Part shown: in pieces, positions 1 through 6,533 of the stretch
How positions within the stretch are numbered: position 1 is the first letter of the stretch
How the letters are laid out: every line of letters starts with the position of its first letter
NCBI GenBank assembly: GCA_947374105.1
Contig: CANCAO010000090.1
Coordinates: forward strand, 1-6,800
Length of the DNA: 6,800 nt
Direction of reading: 5' to 3'
Origin: Comamonadaceae bacterium
GTDB lineage: Bacteria > Pseudomonadota > Gammaproteobacteria > Burkholderiales > Burkholderiaceae_C
Notes under the pieces: model-generated
The model's database searches: none
Told to the model about the DNA's origin: nothing
What the model saw: only the letters and a program-made list of their open reading frames with translations
Made by a program: the position numbers and the translations under genes

Positions 1-10
1 GCCAAATATA

Positions 11-38
11 GTTGCTAACCCTAATGCAACCGTTGCAT
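11..38. promoter_or_regulatory. Operator-like palindrome with extra half-site upstream of pckG
   Basis: Positions 24-38 read ATGCAAC-C-GTTGCAT, a perfect inverted repeat with 7-bp arms around one central base. A further GTTGC at 11-15 lies exactly 21 bp (two helical turns) before the GTTGC at 32-36, giving three half-sites on one DNA face or in alternating orientation. A site of this size and symmetry, 83 bp before the pckG start, fits binding of a dimeric repressor or activator. This is seen in the sequence; the identity of the protein is unknown, and I cannot match the motif to a named regulator. Confidence 0.5.
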
Positions 39-56
39 AAATTCTTAAAATTGACA
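12..56 (+). promoter_or_regulatory. Candidate pckG promoter elements
   Basis: Two weak readings are possible. TTGCTA (12-17) and CATAAA (36-41) are separated by 18 bp and each match the sigma-70 hexamers at four of six positions; in that case the palindrome lies between the -35 and -10 boxes, as expected for a repressor site. Alternatively TTGACA at 51-56 is an exact -35 consensus, but no acceptable -10 box lies 15-18 bp after it. The choice cannot be made from the sequence alone. Confidence 0.3.
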
Positions 57-120
57 CATTGGCCAGTCGCATTGGCTTTGCGTGTCCAGGCCCATCCATT
101 TTCCAACTTCAAGGTATCTT

Positions 121-1998
121 ATGAACGCTCCTCAAATGCAAGGCTTGAATCTTAATGCCCCAAGCCATGTCAAAAATGCCAAGTTACTTGCCTGGGTGGC
201 CGACATCGCTGCGCTTTGCAAGCCCGATCACATCCAATGGTGTGACGGCAGCGAAGCCGAATACCAGCGCATGTGCGCGGAGCTCGTCAGCTCGGGCACC
301 TTTATCAAGCTCAATGAGACCAAGCGCCCCAACAGCTTCTTGGCCCGCTCAGACCCCAGTGACGTGGCGCGTGTGGAAGACCGCACCTTCATCTGTTGCG
401 AGAAAAAAGAACACGCCGGCCCCACCAACAACTGGGTTGACCCGAAAGATATGCGCGCCCTGCTGCAAACCGGCCAGGCTGATGGCATGCCCGCACTGTT
501 TGACGGCTGTATGACGGGCCGTACCCTGTACGTGGTGCCCTTCTCCATGGGCCCGCTGGGCTCGCCCATTGCCCACATCGGTGTGGAGTTGACCGACAGC
601 GCTTACGCCGCCGTCAATATGAAGCTCATGACGCGCATGGGCAAGCCCGTGCTGGACGTGCTGGGCGTGGACGGCGAATTCGTGCCCTGTGTGCACACCG
701 TGGGCGCGCCGCTGCAAGCGGGCCAGGCCGACGTGAAGTGGCCCAGCAACAAAACCAAGTACATCGTGCACTACCCCGAGACACGCGAAATCTGGAGCTA
801 CGGCTCGGGTTATGGCGGCAATGCGCTGCTGGGCAAGAAGTGCTTCGCGCTGCGTATCGCCTCCAATATGGGGCGTGATCAAGGCTGGCTGGCCGAGCAC
901 ATGCTGATCCTGGGCGTGACTTCGCCCGCCGGCAAGAAATACCATGTGGCAGCGGCCTTCCCCAGCGCCTGTGGCAAAACCAACTTCGCCATGCTGGTGC
1001 CCCCGGCTGGCTTTGAGGGCTGGAAAGTCACCACCATCGGTGACGATATCGCCTGGATCAAGCCGGGTGCTGATGGTCGTCTGTACGCCATCAACCCCGA
1101 GGCCGGTTACTTTGGTGTGGCACCTGGTACCAACACCTTGACCAACCCCAACTGCATGGCCAGCCTGGACCGCGACGTGATTTACACCAACGTAGCGCTG
1201 ACCGATGACGGTGACGTCTGGTGGGAAAGCATGAGCACACCACCGGCTCACGCTATCGACTGGCAAGGCAAGGACTGGACGCCCGAGATCGCTAAACAAA
1301 CCGGTGCCAAGGCGGCTCACCCCAACTCCCGTTTCACCGTAGCGGCCACCAACAACCCAGCCCTGGATTCGGCCTGGGATGACCCGGCAGGCGTCCCGAT
1401 TGACGCCTTCATCTTTGGCGGTCGCCGCTCCACCACCGTGCCCTTGGTGACCGAGGCGCGCAACTGGGACGAGGGCGTGTACATGGCCGCCACCATGGGT
1501 TCGGAGACCACCGCGGCCATCGTCGGCCAAGAAGGCGTGGTGCGGCGTGACCCCTTTGCCATGCTGCCCTTCACCGGCTACAACATGAGCGATTACTTCC
1601 AGCACTGGCTCGATATGGGCGAGAAGTTGGCGGCTACGGGCGCCACTTTGCCACGCTTCTTCACCACCAACTGGTTCCGCAAGGGCGAAGACGGCAAGTT
1701 TGTCTGGCCCGGCTATGGCGAAAACATGCGCGTGCTCAAGTGGATGATTGACCGCATTGAGGGTCAAGTCAAAGGCAATGAGCATGCTTTTGGCGTCAGC
1801 CCTGCGTTTGATGAAATCAGTTGGCAAGGTCTGAGCTTCACGCCCGAGCAGTTCAACACCGTGAGCGACATCGACCGCGCTGCCTGGCTCAAAGAACTGG
1901 AGCTGCATGCCGCTTTGTTTGAGCAGTTGTCTTACAACCTGCCACAAGCCTTGCGCGACACCAAGGCGCGCATTGAGCAGCGACTCGCAGCCGCCTAA
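121..1998 (+). CDS. pckG: Phosphoenolpyruvate carboxykinase (GTP)
   Basis: Cytosolic enzyme that interconverts oxaloacetate + GTP and phosphoenolpyruvate + GDP + CO2, the first committed step of gluconeogenesis from organic acids. The 625-residue product has the usual length of the GTP-dependent family (about 600-625). Visible signatures are the P-loop PSACGKTN at residues 281-288 with the reactive Cys284, GDDIAW at 307-312, HPNSR at 400-404, and FGGRRS at 432-437. By comparison with the rat enzyme, Lys240, His260 and Asp309 would hold the metal, and Arg404 and Arg435 the substrates. The ATG at 121 is preferred because AAGG lies at 111-114 with good spacing and the product begins MNAPQMQG; the frame stays open to a GTG at 82 that would add 13 residues without a better ribosome binding site. 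The gene is monocistronic: a strong terminator follows the TAA. A palindrome at 24-38 suggests transcriptional control. Confidence 0.97.
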   Translation: MNAPQMQGLNLNAPSHVKNAKLLAWVADIAALCKPDHIQWCDGSEAEYQRMCAELVSSGTFIKLNETKRPNSFLARSDPSDVARVEDRTFICCEKKEHAGPTNNWVDPKDMRALLQTGQADGMPALFDGCMTGRTLYVVPFSMGPLGSPIAHIGVELTDSAYAAVNMKLMTRMGKPVLDVLGVDGEFVPCVHTVGAPLQAGQADVKWPSNKTKYIVHYPETREIWSYGSGYGGNALLGKKCFALRIASNMGRDQGWLAEHMLILGVTSPAGKKYHVAAAFPSACGKTNFAMLVPPAGFEGWKVTTIGDDIAWIKPGADGRLYAINPEAGYFGVAPGTNTLTNPNCMASLDRDVIYTNVALTDDGDVWWESMSTPPAHAIDWQGKDWTPEIAKQTGAKAAHPNSRFTVAATNNPALDSAWDDPAGVPIDAFIFGGRRSTTVPLVTEARNWDEGVYMAATMGSETTAAIVGQEGVVRRDPFAMLPFTGYNMSDYFQHWLDMGEKLAATGATLPRFFTTNWFRKGEDGKFVWPGYGENMRVLKWMIDRIEGQVKGNEHAFGVSPAFDEISWQGLSFTPEQFNTVSDIDRAAWLKELELHAALFEQLSYNLPQALRDTKARIEQRLAAA

Positions 1999-2014
1999 TA
2001 AAAAACGACCCATT

Positions 2015-2045
2015 AAAAAAGGCCACCGATTTCGATGGCCTTTTT
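2015..2045. terminator. Bidirectional intrinsic terminator
   Basis: AAAAAGGCCA at 2016-2025 pairs perfectly with TGGCCTTTTT at 2036-2045 around a 10-base loop that itself can form CGA/TCG pairs. The T run follows the GC core on the plus strand, and the A run (2015-2020) supplies the T run for the minus strand. It sits 17 bp after the pckG stop and 24 bp beyond the stop of the convergent membrane-protein gene, so it can end both transcripts. Confidence 0.92.
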
Positions 2046-2069
2046 ACGGTGCGTGAAAGTGCGCGTGAT

Positions 2070-2504
2070 TTAACTCTGACGCATCAAGCGTTCTTTTCTC
2101 GTCTTGGCGGCATCCAGGTCGGCCATGACGCGGTGATCTGTTTGCGCAATGGCCCACATCCGTAAATCGGCACGTGCGCGGGCGGATTCGACCAACCAAG
2201 TGTTCACGGCGGTCAGACCACGCTGCACCAAAGCACGCGAGGGGCCCGCCAACAAGGCCAGTGCAGCAAACCCCACGGCCCACATTAGCACCCAAGCGGC
2301 CATCAGATGGCCATCGGCCCAAGTGTCAACCACTTGGTCGGCCACTACTAACAAAGCCGACACCATGGCAGCAAGCAGCATGGACGACAAGCCGCGTGTG
2401 CTGTTAAAGCCCTTGCGCACACGAGCGACCAGCGCCACCGCGTTCTCAAAGCGCTCCACCCCGGGGTGACGGGTGGGGTAATCGATATGGACAAAACGGG
2501 TCAT
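2070..2504 (-). CDS. Small two-helix membrane protein, function unknown
   Basis: A 144-residue product that I do not recognise as a named family. It has an N-terminal soluble part (residues 1-37), two hydrophobic segments at about 39-60 and 67-86 separated by a short polar turn (DTWADGH), and a charged, probably helical C-terminal part of about 55 residues rich in Arg, Ala, Asp and Lys ending RKERLMRQS. This suggests a hairpin inner-membrane protein with both ends on the same side, likely cytoplasmic given the basic residues flanking the helices. The start at 2504 is chosen because AGAGAGG (complement of 2514-2520) precedes it at 9 bp; an in-frame ATG at 2549 would coincide with the predicted transcription start. 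It is divergent from the LysR-type gene across a 136-bp gap, so it is a candidate target of that regulator. No function can be assigned. Confidence 0.8.
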   Translation of the reverse strand: MTRFVHIDYPTRHPGVERFENAVALVARVRKGFNSTRGLSSMLLAAMVSALLVVADQVVDTWADGHLMAAWVLMWAVGFAALALLAGPSRALVQRGLTAVNTWLVESARARADLRMWAIAQTDHRVMADLDAAKTRKERLMRQS

Positions 2505-2555
2505 GATGGAATTCCTCTCTTTAAACGCACCACCGAAAATTGATGGCATGGGTGG

Positions 2556-2584
2556 ATGTTAGGGTTTTTACTAGTGTCTTTCAA
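2556..2584 (-). promoter_or_regulatory. Candidate sigma-70 promoter of the membrane-protein gene
   Basis: On the minus strand TTGAAA (complement of 2579-2584) and TAACAT (complement of 2556-2561) are separated by exactly 17 bp. They match the consensus hexamers at five and four of six positions. Transcription would begin near 2549 and give a leader of about 45 nt that includes the AGAGAGG ribosome binding site of the gene starting at 2504. Confidence 0.5.
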
Positions 2585-2585
2585 C

Positions 2586-2615
2586 TTTAGATTTATGATG
2601 TATCACATTCATAAT
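2586..2615 (+). promoter_or_regulatory. Candidate promoter of the LysR-type regulator gene
   Basis: TTTAGA (2586-2591) and CATAAT (2610-2615) are separated by 18 bp and match the sigma-70 hexamers at four and five of six positions. Transcription would begin near 2622, leaving a short leader of about 19 nt. No clear Shine-Dalgarno sequence precedes the ATG at 2641. The elements overlap the inverted repeats at 2593-2621, the layout expected for autorepression. Confidence 0.45.
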
Positions 2616-2621
2616 AGTGAT
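2593..2621. promoter_or_regulatory. Interleaved inverted repeats, likely LysR-type operator
   Basis: Two overlapping inverted repeats share the same spacing: TTATGA (2593-2598) with TCATAA (2609-2614), and ATCAC (2602-2606) with GTGAT (2617-2621), each with a 10-bp spacer and centres 8 bp apart. TGATGTAT also occurs twice, at 2596-2603 and 2618-2625, 22 bp apart. LysR-type proteins bind interrupted palindromes of the T-N11-A type in divergent promoter regions, often their own, and the first repeat fits that pattern. The assignment to the adjacent regulator is inference. Confidence 0.5.
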
Positions 2622-2640
2622 GTATTGAAACGAATCGAAC

Positions 2641-3630
2641 ATGACCCCCGTGAATTTTCGAACCCTGGATCTGAACCTCTTGCGCGTGTTTGATGAGGTG
2701 ATGACTGAGCGCAGCTTGACCAAGGCGGCTTTAAAGTTAGCGCTCACTCAGCCTGCTGTCAGTAATGCGCTTCGTCGGTTGCGCGAAACCTTGGGCGATG
2801 ACTTGCTGCGTCGCAGTGGCCAGGGGCTAGTGCCCACCCCCCGCGCTTTGGCGCTTTGGCCCACGGTGCAAGAAGCCCTGCGCCAGTTGCAGGCCTCACT
2901 TTCGCCGAGTCCTTTTGTGGCCGCTACTGCCAGCACCACCTTTGTGCTGACCATGGCGGACGCCACCGCTGCCGAGCTGATGCCGGGCTTAGTTGAAGTG
3001 ATGGGGCGAGATGCGCCGGGCGTTTCACTGCGGGTCGTTCCCCTGACCACCCGCGACCCACGTCGCCTGCTGGAGGGCGAATTGGCCGACCTGGCCATTG
3101 GCTACTTCCCCGCCGTGCTGGCCAGTTTGACCGCTCAGGCCCAGGCCGGTGAGGCCGTCCCTTATCAGCACCAGCGGCTGTACGACAGCGACTATGTGTG
3201 CGTCATGCAGCGCGATCACCCGCTGGCCCGTGAGCATCTGACCTTGGACCGGTTCTGCGCGGCGCGCCACCTGCTGGTCAGCTTTTCCGGCCGCCCCTTC
3301 GGCTTCATTGACGAAGCCTTGGCGGGTTTGGGGCGCAAGCGCCAGATTGTGCTCACGGTCAACCAATTTTTCACCGCAGGCCGCGTGGTCGCTAGCTCCC
3401 AGCTGTTGACCGTGTTGCCGCGCCATTTTGTCAGCGTGACCGGCTTTGCTGAGCAGCTCGTCTTGCGCGAATTGCCCTTTGCGGCGCCGACGGTGCATGT
3501 GGATGCGCTGTGGCACCGGCGCCTGCAACAAGACAGCGCCCATGCCTGGCTGCGCGGTGTGATCGCACAGCTGCCGAACCAAGTCAGCTCGGGTGAACCC
3601 ACCTCTGACACCGCCACAATACACGGGTGA
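2641..3630 (+). CDS. LysR-family transcriptional regulator
   Basis: A 329-residue DNA-binding regulator of the LysR type. The N-terminal winged helix-turn-helix spans about residues 10-68: DLNLLRVF at 10-17 opens it and the recognition helix follows TQPAVSNALRRLR at 36-48. A linker helix (about 70-90) leads to a periplasmic-binding-protein-like effector domain from about residue 98 to 312. The pattern of the first 60 residues (DLNLLRVFDEVMTERSLTKA) resembles the NodD/LeuO-like branch rather than the CysB or BenM branch; the inducer cannot be predicted. It starts with ATG without a clear ribosome binding site, probably on a short leader. It is divergent from the small membrane-protein gene and its stop overlaps the start of the phosphoesterase gene by 4 bp, so all three may fall under its control. 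The last ~15 residues are polar and probably disordered. Confidence 0.93.
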   Translation: MTPVNFRTLDLNLLRVFDEVMTERSLTKAALKLALTQPAVSNALRRLRETLGDDLLRRSGQGLVPTPRALALWPTVQEALRQLQASLSPSPFVAATASTTFVLTMADATAAELMPGLVEVMGRDAPGVSLRVVPLTTRDPRRLLEGELADLAIGYFPAVLASLTAQAQAGEAVPYQHQRLYDSDYVCVMQRDHPLAREHLTLDRFCAARHLLVSFSGRPFGFIDEALAGLGRKRQIVLTVNQFFTAGRVVASSQLLTVLPRHFVSVTGFAEQLVLRELPFAAPTVHVDALWHRRLQQDSAHAWLRGVIAQLPNQVSSGEPTSDTATIHG

Positions 3631-4514
3631 AAATCCAACTCCTGTCCGATCTGCACCTCGAAGTGCACCCTCACTTTGTGCCCACACCCGCCGCGGATGC
3701 GGACGTTTTAGTGCTGGCGGGCGACATTGGCTCTTACCAAAACGGCTCCTTGCTGCAAGACGCCGACTTCGGCTTGGCCCGCTTTTCACCCTTGCACGGC
3801 TGGCCCGTGCCGGTGCTTTTTGTGCCCGGCAACCATGAGTACGACACGCAAGACTTCGACCTCGCCCACGCCCGTCTGCGGGAGACCTGTGCGCGCCTGG
3901 GCATCGTGTTTTTGGAGCGCGAAGTCATCACCGCCGCCGAGCTGTTTCAGCACGTCCCCGGCCACTCTCAACGCAGCCCCTCAAGCGCCCCCGTACGCTT
4001 CATCGGCACCACGCTGTGGACCGATTTTGACGCACTGAGCCTGGCCCCCACCCCCCCGGGTGCGTCCCTGACCCCCTTGCTCAAGTCGCGCGACAAGGCC
4101 TTTCGCGCCGCCAACTTTTACCTGCGCAAAACCCTCACTACCCGGCACGGTCAAGCCCTGTTAGCCGAGCAGGTGCGCGAACAGGCCTTGGTCTGCCAGG
4201 CTTGGTTACGTGCTGCATTGACCACGCCGTTTGATGGCACAACCGTGGTCATCACCCACTTTGCCCCCAGCTTGCACAGTGCCGACCCACGCTACGGCTT
4301 GACGCCCGGCACGGCCGGTTTTTGTAATGCGCTGGATGACCTTTTGCCGCAGACCCAGCTCTGGCTGCACGGCCACCTGCACTGCCCCAGTGACTACATT
4401 AGCCAAGGCTGTCGCGTGGTCGCCAACCCCTTGGGCTATGCGCGTAAATCGGAGCAAACGCAGTTTGTGTCAAGTTTGAGTCTGGATGTGCCAGAGCGGC
4501 CCTTATTAAAATAG
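3627..4514 (+). CDS. Calcineurin-like metallophosphoesterase
   Basis: A 295-residue cytosolic phosphohydrolase of the calcineurin-like superfamily. All metal-binding motifs are present in order: SDLHLE at 7-12 (Asp8, His10), GDI at 32-34 (Asp33), GNHE at 68-71 (Asn69, His70), TH at 210-211, and GHLH at 249-252. The segment near residue 125 (FIGTTLWTDF) is typical of the small bacterial single-domain members. The substrate (phosphomonoester, phosphodiester, cyclic nucleotide or nucleic acid) cannot be told. The GTG start at 3627 is supported because the product then begins MKIQLLSDLHLE as family members do, and GTGA overlaps the upstream stop, implying translational coupling with the LysR gene in place of a clear ribosome binding site. 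A Pro/Ala-rich loop near residues 140-150 is encoded by a C-rich tract (4045-4057); the frame is intact through it. The VOC gene follows after 21 bp. Confidence 0.92.
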   Translation: MKIQLLSDLHLEVHPHFVPTPAADADVLVLAGDIGSYQNGSLLQDADFGLARFSPLHGWPVPVLFVPGNHEYDTQDFDLAHARLRETCARLGIVFLEREVITAAELFQHVPGHSQRSPSSAPVRFIGTTLWTDFDALSLAPTPPGASLTPLLKSRDKAFRAANFYLRKTLTTRHGQALLAEQVREQALVCQAWLRAALTTPFDGTTVVITHFAPSLHSADPRYGLTPGTAGFCNALDDLLPQTQLWLHGHLHCPSDYISQGCRVVANPLGYARKSEQTQFVSSLSLDVPERPLLK

Positions 4515-4535
4515 AAACCTTAAAAAGGCATTTTT

Positions 4536-4970
4536 ATGACCCCCACCGCAGCCCCACTCGCTCCTTTCCACCTCGCATTTCCCGTGACCTCGTTGGCCAA
4601 AGCCCGCGCCTTTTATGGCGAGCTGCTGGGCTGCCCTGAGGGGCGCTCGTCAGAAGACTGGATCGATTTCAATTTCTACGGCCACCAAATCGTGGCGCAT
4701 CTCTCGCCCGGTGAGGCCGGTCACCACAACACCAGTGCAGTGGATGGTGACAACGTGCCGGTGCGTCACTTTGGCGCTGTGCTGCCCATGGCAGAGTGGG
4801 ACGCGTTGGCCGACAAGCTGCGTGCGGCCAAGACCACTTTTGTGATTGAGCCGCACATCCGTTTCAAAGGACAGGTGGGTGAGCAGGCCACGATGTTTTT
4901 TCTCGACCCCTGTGGTAATGCAATCGAGTTCAAGGCCTTTGCGGACCCATCGCGTTTGTTTGCAAAGTAA
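4536..4970 (+). CDS. VOC-fold protein, predicted extradiol-dioxygenase-like
   Basis: A 144-residue single-module protein of the vicinal oxygen chelate (glyoxalase/bleomycin resistance/dioxygenase) superfamily, with two beta-alpha-beta-beta-beta units. The opening [20 protein letters not shown] and the closing [14 protein letters not shown] are the usual first and last strands. His12, His78 and Glu131 fall 66 and 53 residues apart, close to the spacing of the His-His-Glu iron ligands in one catalytic module of extradiol dioxygenases; His50 and His55 are additional candidates. I recall this type being catalogued as a predicted dioxygenase of the extradiol family, but no substrate is known to me. 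The ATG at 4536 is preceded by AAAAAGG (4522-4528) at good spacing. It is the last gene of the apparent LysR-phosphoesterase-VOC unit and converges on the carboxypeptidase gene, with only 18 bp between stops. Confidence 0.88.
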   Translation: MTPTAAPLAPFHLAFPVTSLAKARAFYGELLGCPEGRSSEDWIDFNFYGHQIVAHLSPGEAGHHNTSAVDGDNVPVRHFGAVLPMAEWDALADKLRAAKTTFVIEPHIRFKGQVGEQATMFFLDPCGNAIEFKAFADPSRLFAK

Positions 4971-4975
4971 ACAAG

Positions 4976-5050
4976 CCCCCACGTTCGCTTACTGCGTGGT
5001 GTTCTCTGCCCCCCGAGGGGGCGTGGCTTGCTTGGGGCGGCCCGGCGCTG
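4976..5050. repeat. GC-rich hairpin repeat of the Comamonadaceae type
   Basis: A compact array of inverted repeats: CCACG (4979-4983) with CGTGG (4995-4999), then GCCCCC (5008-5013) with GGGGGC (5017-5022) around a CGA loop, then a TTGGGGCGGCCCGGC block (5032-5046). I recall near-identical blocks scattered through many Comamonadaceae genomes at the ends of genes, but have no search to support this. It lies between convergent genes and could act as a transcript-end structure for both, though it lacks a T run. It overlaps the last codons of the carboxypeptidase-like gene and encodes its Pro/Gly/Arg-rich tail. Confidence 0.6.
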
Positions 5051-5867
5051 TGGTGCTGGCTAGGGCCAGCGTCTCGCCCATCCAGCGATGCAAGTCCAGC
5101 CACATGCGCTCGATCTCGACATCGCGCGGGGTCAGCGTAGCGCTGGGCAGCTCAATTGTGACCACGGGTACGTTTTTGAAAACGCCGCTGTAGTTGCCTA
5201 ATGAGCCGGGGAATACCCCCACCGGGACCAGGCGCAGCCGACCTAGGCGCTGCGGTGGCTCTACCGGGCCATCAAAGTCGAGCACGCCGTAGGGCGCATG
5301 AATGCTGACGATCAAATCGGGCTTGAAACGTTGCATCTCATCGTGCAAAAATCGCGTCTCGGGTTCACTCAGCGGGCGCTTACCGGGCCAGCGACGCGGG
5401 TCTTTGTGCGCTCGCCCCCTCCAGTAAAAATCTGCCTCGTGCTCCCAATTGGGCGTGGGGAAGTTGCGGTTCAAATCCACGCCATTGGCGTTGACGCGTC
5501 GGGCGGGCCGGTCGAATAGACCGTCCGGGTTGAGCGCGGGTACAAAGCGCCAGTGGGTTTGTGCTGGTGTTGTTTGTGCCAGTCGAATCCAGTGCAAGGC
5601 TACGGATGAAGCTGACAACTCATCACCATGAATACCGCCAATCACCAGTACACGCCGCTGAGAGGAGTCTGGGCGGACGTCGCGCATATAAATAGGCCGA
5701 CCCTTGACGCTTTTCCCTGTGCTGGTCTGGAGCTGGGAGGTATCGCACAGCGCTCGACTGACGTTCGGAAGTCGTGCATAGAATTCATCACAAACCTTGG
5801 CTGCATGAGCGCAGCCAGTTATCAAAAAGCCAGCTGCGGTGAGTGCGATCAGTTTGCTAAAACGCAT
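4989..5867 (-). CDS. M14-family zinc carboxypeptidase-like lipoprotein
   Basis: A 292-residue predicted lipoprotein. Residues 1-18 form a signal peptide with the lipobox ITGC, so Cys19 would be lipidated. The rest matches the M14 zinc carboxypeptidases, closest to the MpaA-like (murein peptide amidase) group: GGIHGDE at 77-83 supplies His80 and Glu83, DLNRNFP at 131-137 supplies substrate-binding Asn133 and Arg134, His190 in SIHAPYG is the third zinc ligand, and Glu239 in VTIELPSA is the expected catalytic base. A role in trimming peptidoglycan peptides in the cell envelope is inference. The start at 5867 is chosen for the signal peptide; ATG at 5876 adds three residues and a GTG at 5945 would overlap the upstream gene by 14 bp and bury the signal. 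No strong ribosome binding site is visible. Residues after about 275 come from the GC-rich repeat and are probably not part of the fold. Confidence 0.88.
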   Translation of the reverse strand: MRFSKLIALTAAGFLITGCAHAAKVCDEFYARLPNVSRALCDTSQLQTSTGKSVKGRPIYMRDVRPDSSQRRVLVIGGIHGDELSASSVALHWIRLAQTTPAQTHWRFVPALNPDGLFDRPARRVNANGVDLNRNFPTPNWEHEADFYWRGRAHKDPRRWPGKRPLSEPETRFLHDEMQRFKPDLIVSIHAPYGVLDFDGPVEPPQRLGRLRLVPVGVFPGSLGNYSGVFKNVPVVTIELPSATLTPRDVEIERMWLDLHRWMGETLALASTTAPGRPKQATPPRGAENTTQ

Positions 5868-5931
5868 GGCTTGCATTTTATAGAGACAGGTCAAAATTTC
5901 ATGTGCTGTGGAGGGTAAGGTTCGCGCCGAA

Positions 5932-6507
5932 CTAGGGCTTTGCACGAATCAATAGCAGGGCCAGTTCGCTGAGAGGCATCACATGCACACTCTGCGCGTT
6001 GGCATACCTCTGTGCCGCGTCGCTGAGTGCATGCAGACTGATGTAGGTGGCCTGTTGGGCCCCTGCGGCCTGCTGCGCGGTCACCAGTTCACGCAGGCCC
6101 TCAATGCCCTGGTTCACCGCCTTCCAGCGCTTGCAGCTCACCAGGGTGATGTGTCCGTCTTTGTGCATTGAGAAGTCTGCGCCAGCGCTGCTCAGGCGGG
6201 TGACGGTCTGGCCATGGGCGGCATAGCCTTGTTCGACCGCGTTGGAGAACTCGGGCCATGACAGGGCAGCCGCACGCACCAGCGCCGCGTTGACACGGGC
6301 CTCACTGGGCGCGCGCAGTTGTCGCCAAGCGGCCATCAAACCAATCACAAAGAGAGGGAAGCCTGCGAACGCACCGTAAATCACGGCCTCTTTGGGCAGC
6401 AGTGCAAAAGAGGCCAGGACGATGAGTGCGACGATACCCAAACTGATCCACCACGGCGAACGCAGCAAGACTGCGAAGAGTGAGTTGGGCGGCATTTTGA
6501 ATTTCAT
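5932..6507 (-). CDS. Membrane-anchored Mrr-like restriction-endonuclease-fold protein
   Basis: A 191-residue protein with two hydrophobic segments (about residues 19-37 and 42-60) followed by a cytosolic domain resembling the Mrr_cat branch of the PD-(D/E)xK nuclease fold. SWPEF at 83-87 corresponds to the opening helix, GAD at 109-111 supplies the first acidic residue (Asp111), and LVSCKRW at 122-128 is the core strand with Lys126. In Mrr relatives the last motif is usually QCK or ExK; here Ser124 replaces that Gln/Glu, so catalytic activity is uncertain. Such two-helix Mrr-like proteins are widespread and their role is generally unknown. It lies 26 bp after the binding-protein gene and ends 64 bp before the carboxypeptidase start, all on the minus strand. 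ATG at 6507 lacks a clear ribosome binding site, and an in-frame ATG at 6495 is an alternative. Confidence 0.75.
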   Translation of the reverse strand: MKFKMPPNSLFAVLLRSPWWISLGIVALIVLASFALLPKEAVIYGAFAGFPLFVIGLMAAWRQLRAPSEARVNAALVRAAALSWPEFSNAVEQGYAAHGQTVTRLSSAGADFSMHKDGHITLVSCKRWKAVNQGIEGLRELVTAQQAAGAQQATYISLHALSDAAQRYANAQSVHVMPLSELALLLIRAKP

Positions 6508-6533
6508 GGTGCGATGGAGTCAGGGTTTCTTAT

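Noticed and set aside
82..120. GTG at 82 as the start of pckG
   Set aside because: The 13 added residues ([12 protein letters not shown]) do not resemble the family N-terminus, and the ATG at 121 has an AAGG ribosome binding site at the right distance.
349..2013. A 554-codon open frame on the minus strand across pckG
   Set aside because: It is antisense to a complete, motif-rich pckG gene. The translation is rich in His, Gly, Val and Gln as expected from the complement of GC-biased codons, shows no domain, and has no ribosome binding site; it also runs through the terminator.
3025..3789. A 254-codon minus-strand open frame across the LysR and phosphoesterase genes
   Set aside because: It spans the junction of two well-supported plus-strand genes, has Arg/Gln/Gly-rich composition without recognisable domains, and is explained by third-position GC bias.
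5055..5070. GCTGGC-TAGG-GCCAGC hairpin as a terminator
   Set aside because: It lies inside the carboxypeptidase coding region, has no T run on either strand, and such short GC stems are common by chance here.
5868..5945. N-terminal extension of the carboxypeptidase-like gene to a GTG at 5945
   Set aside because: It would overlap the upstream gene by 14 bp and place 23-26 residues before a clear lipoprotein signal peptide.
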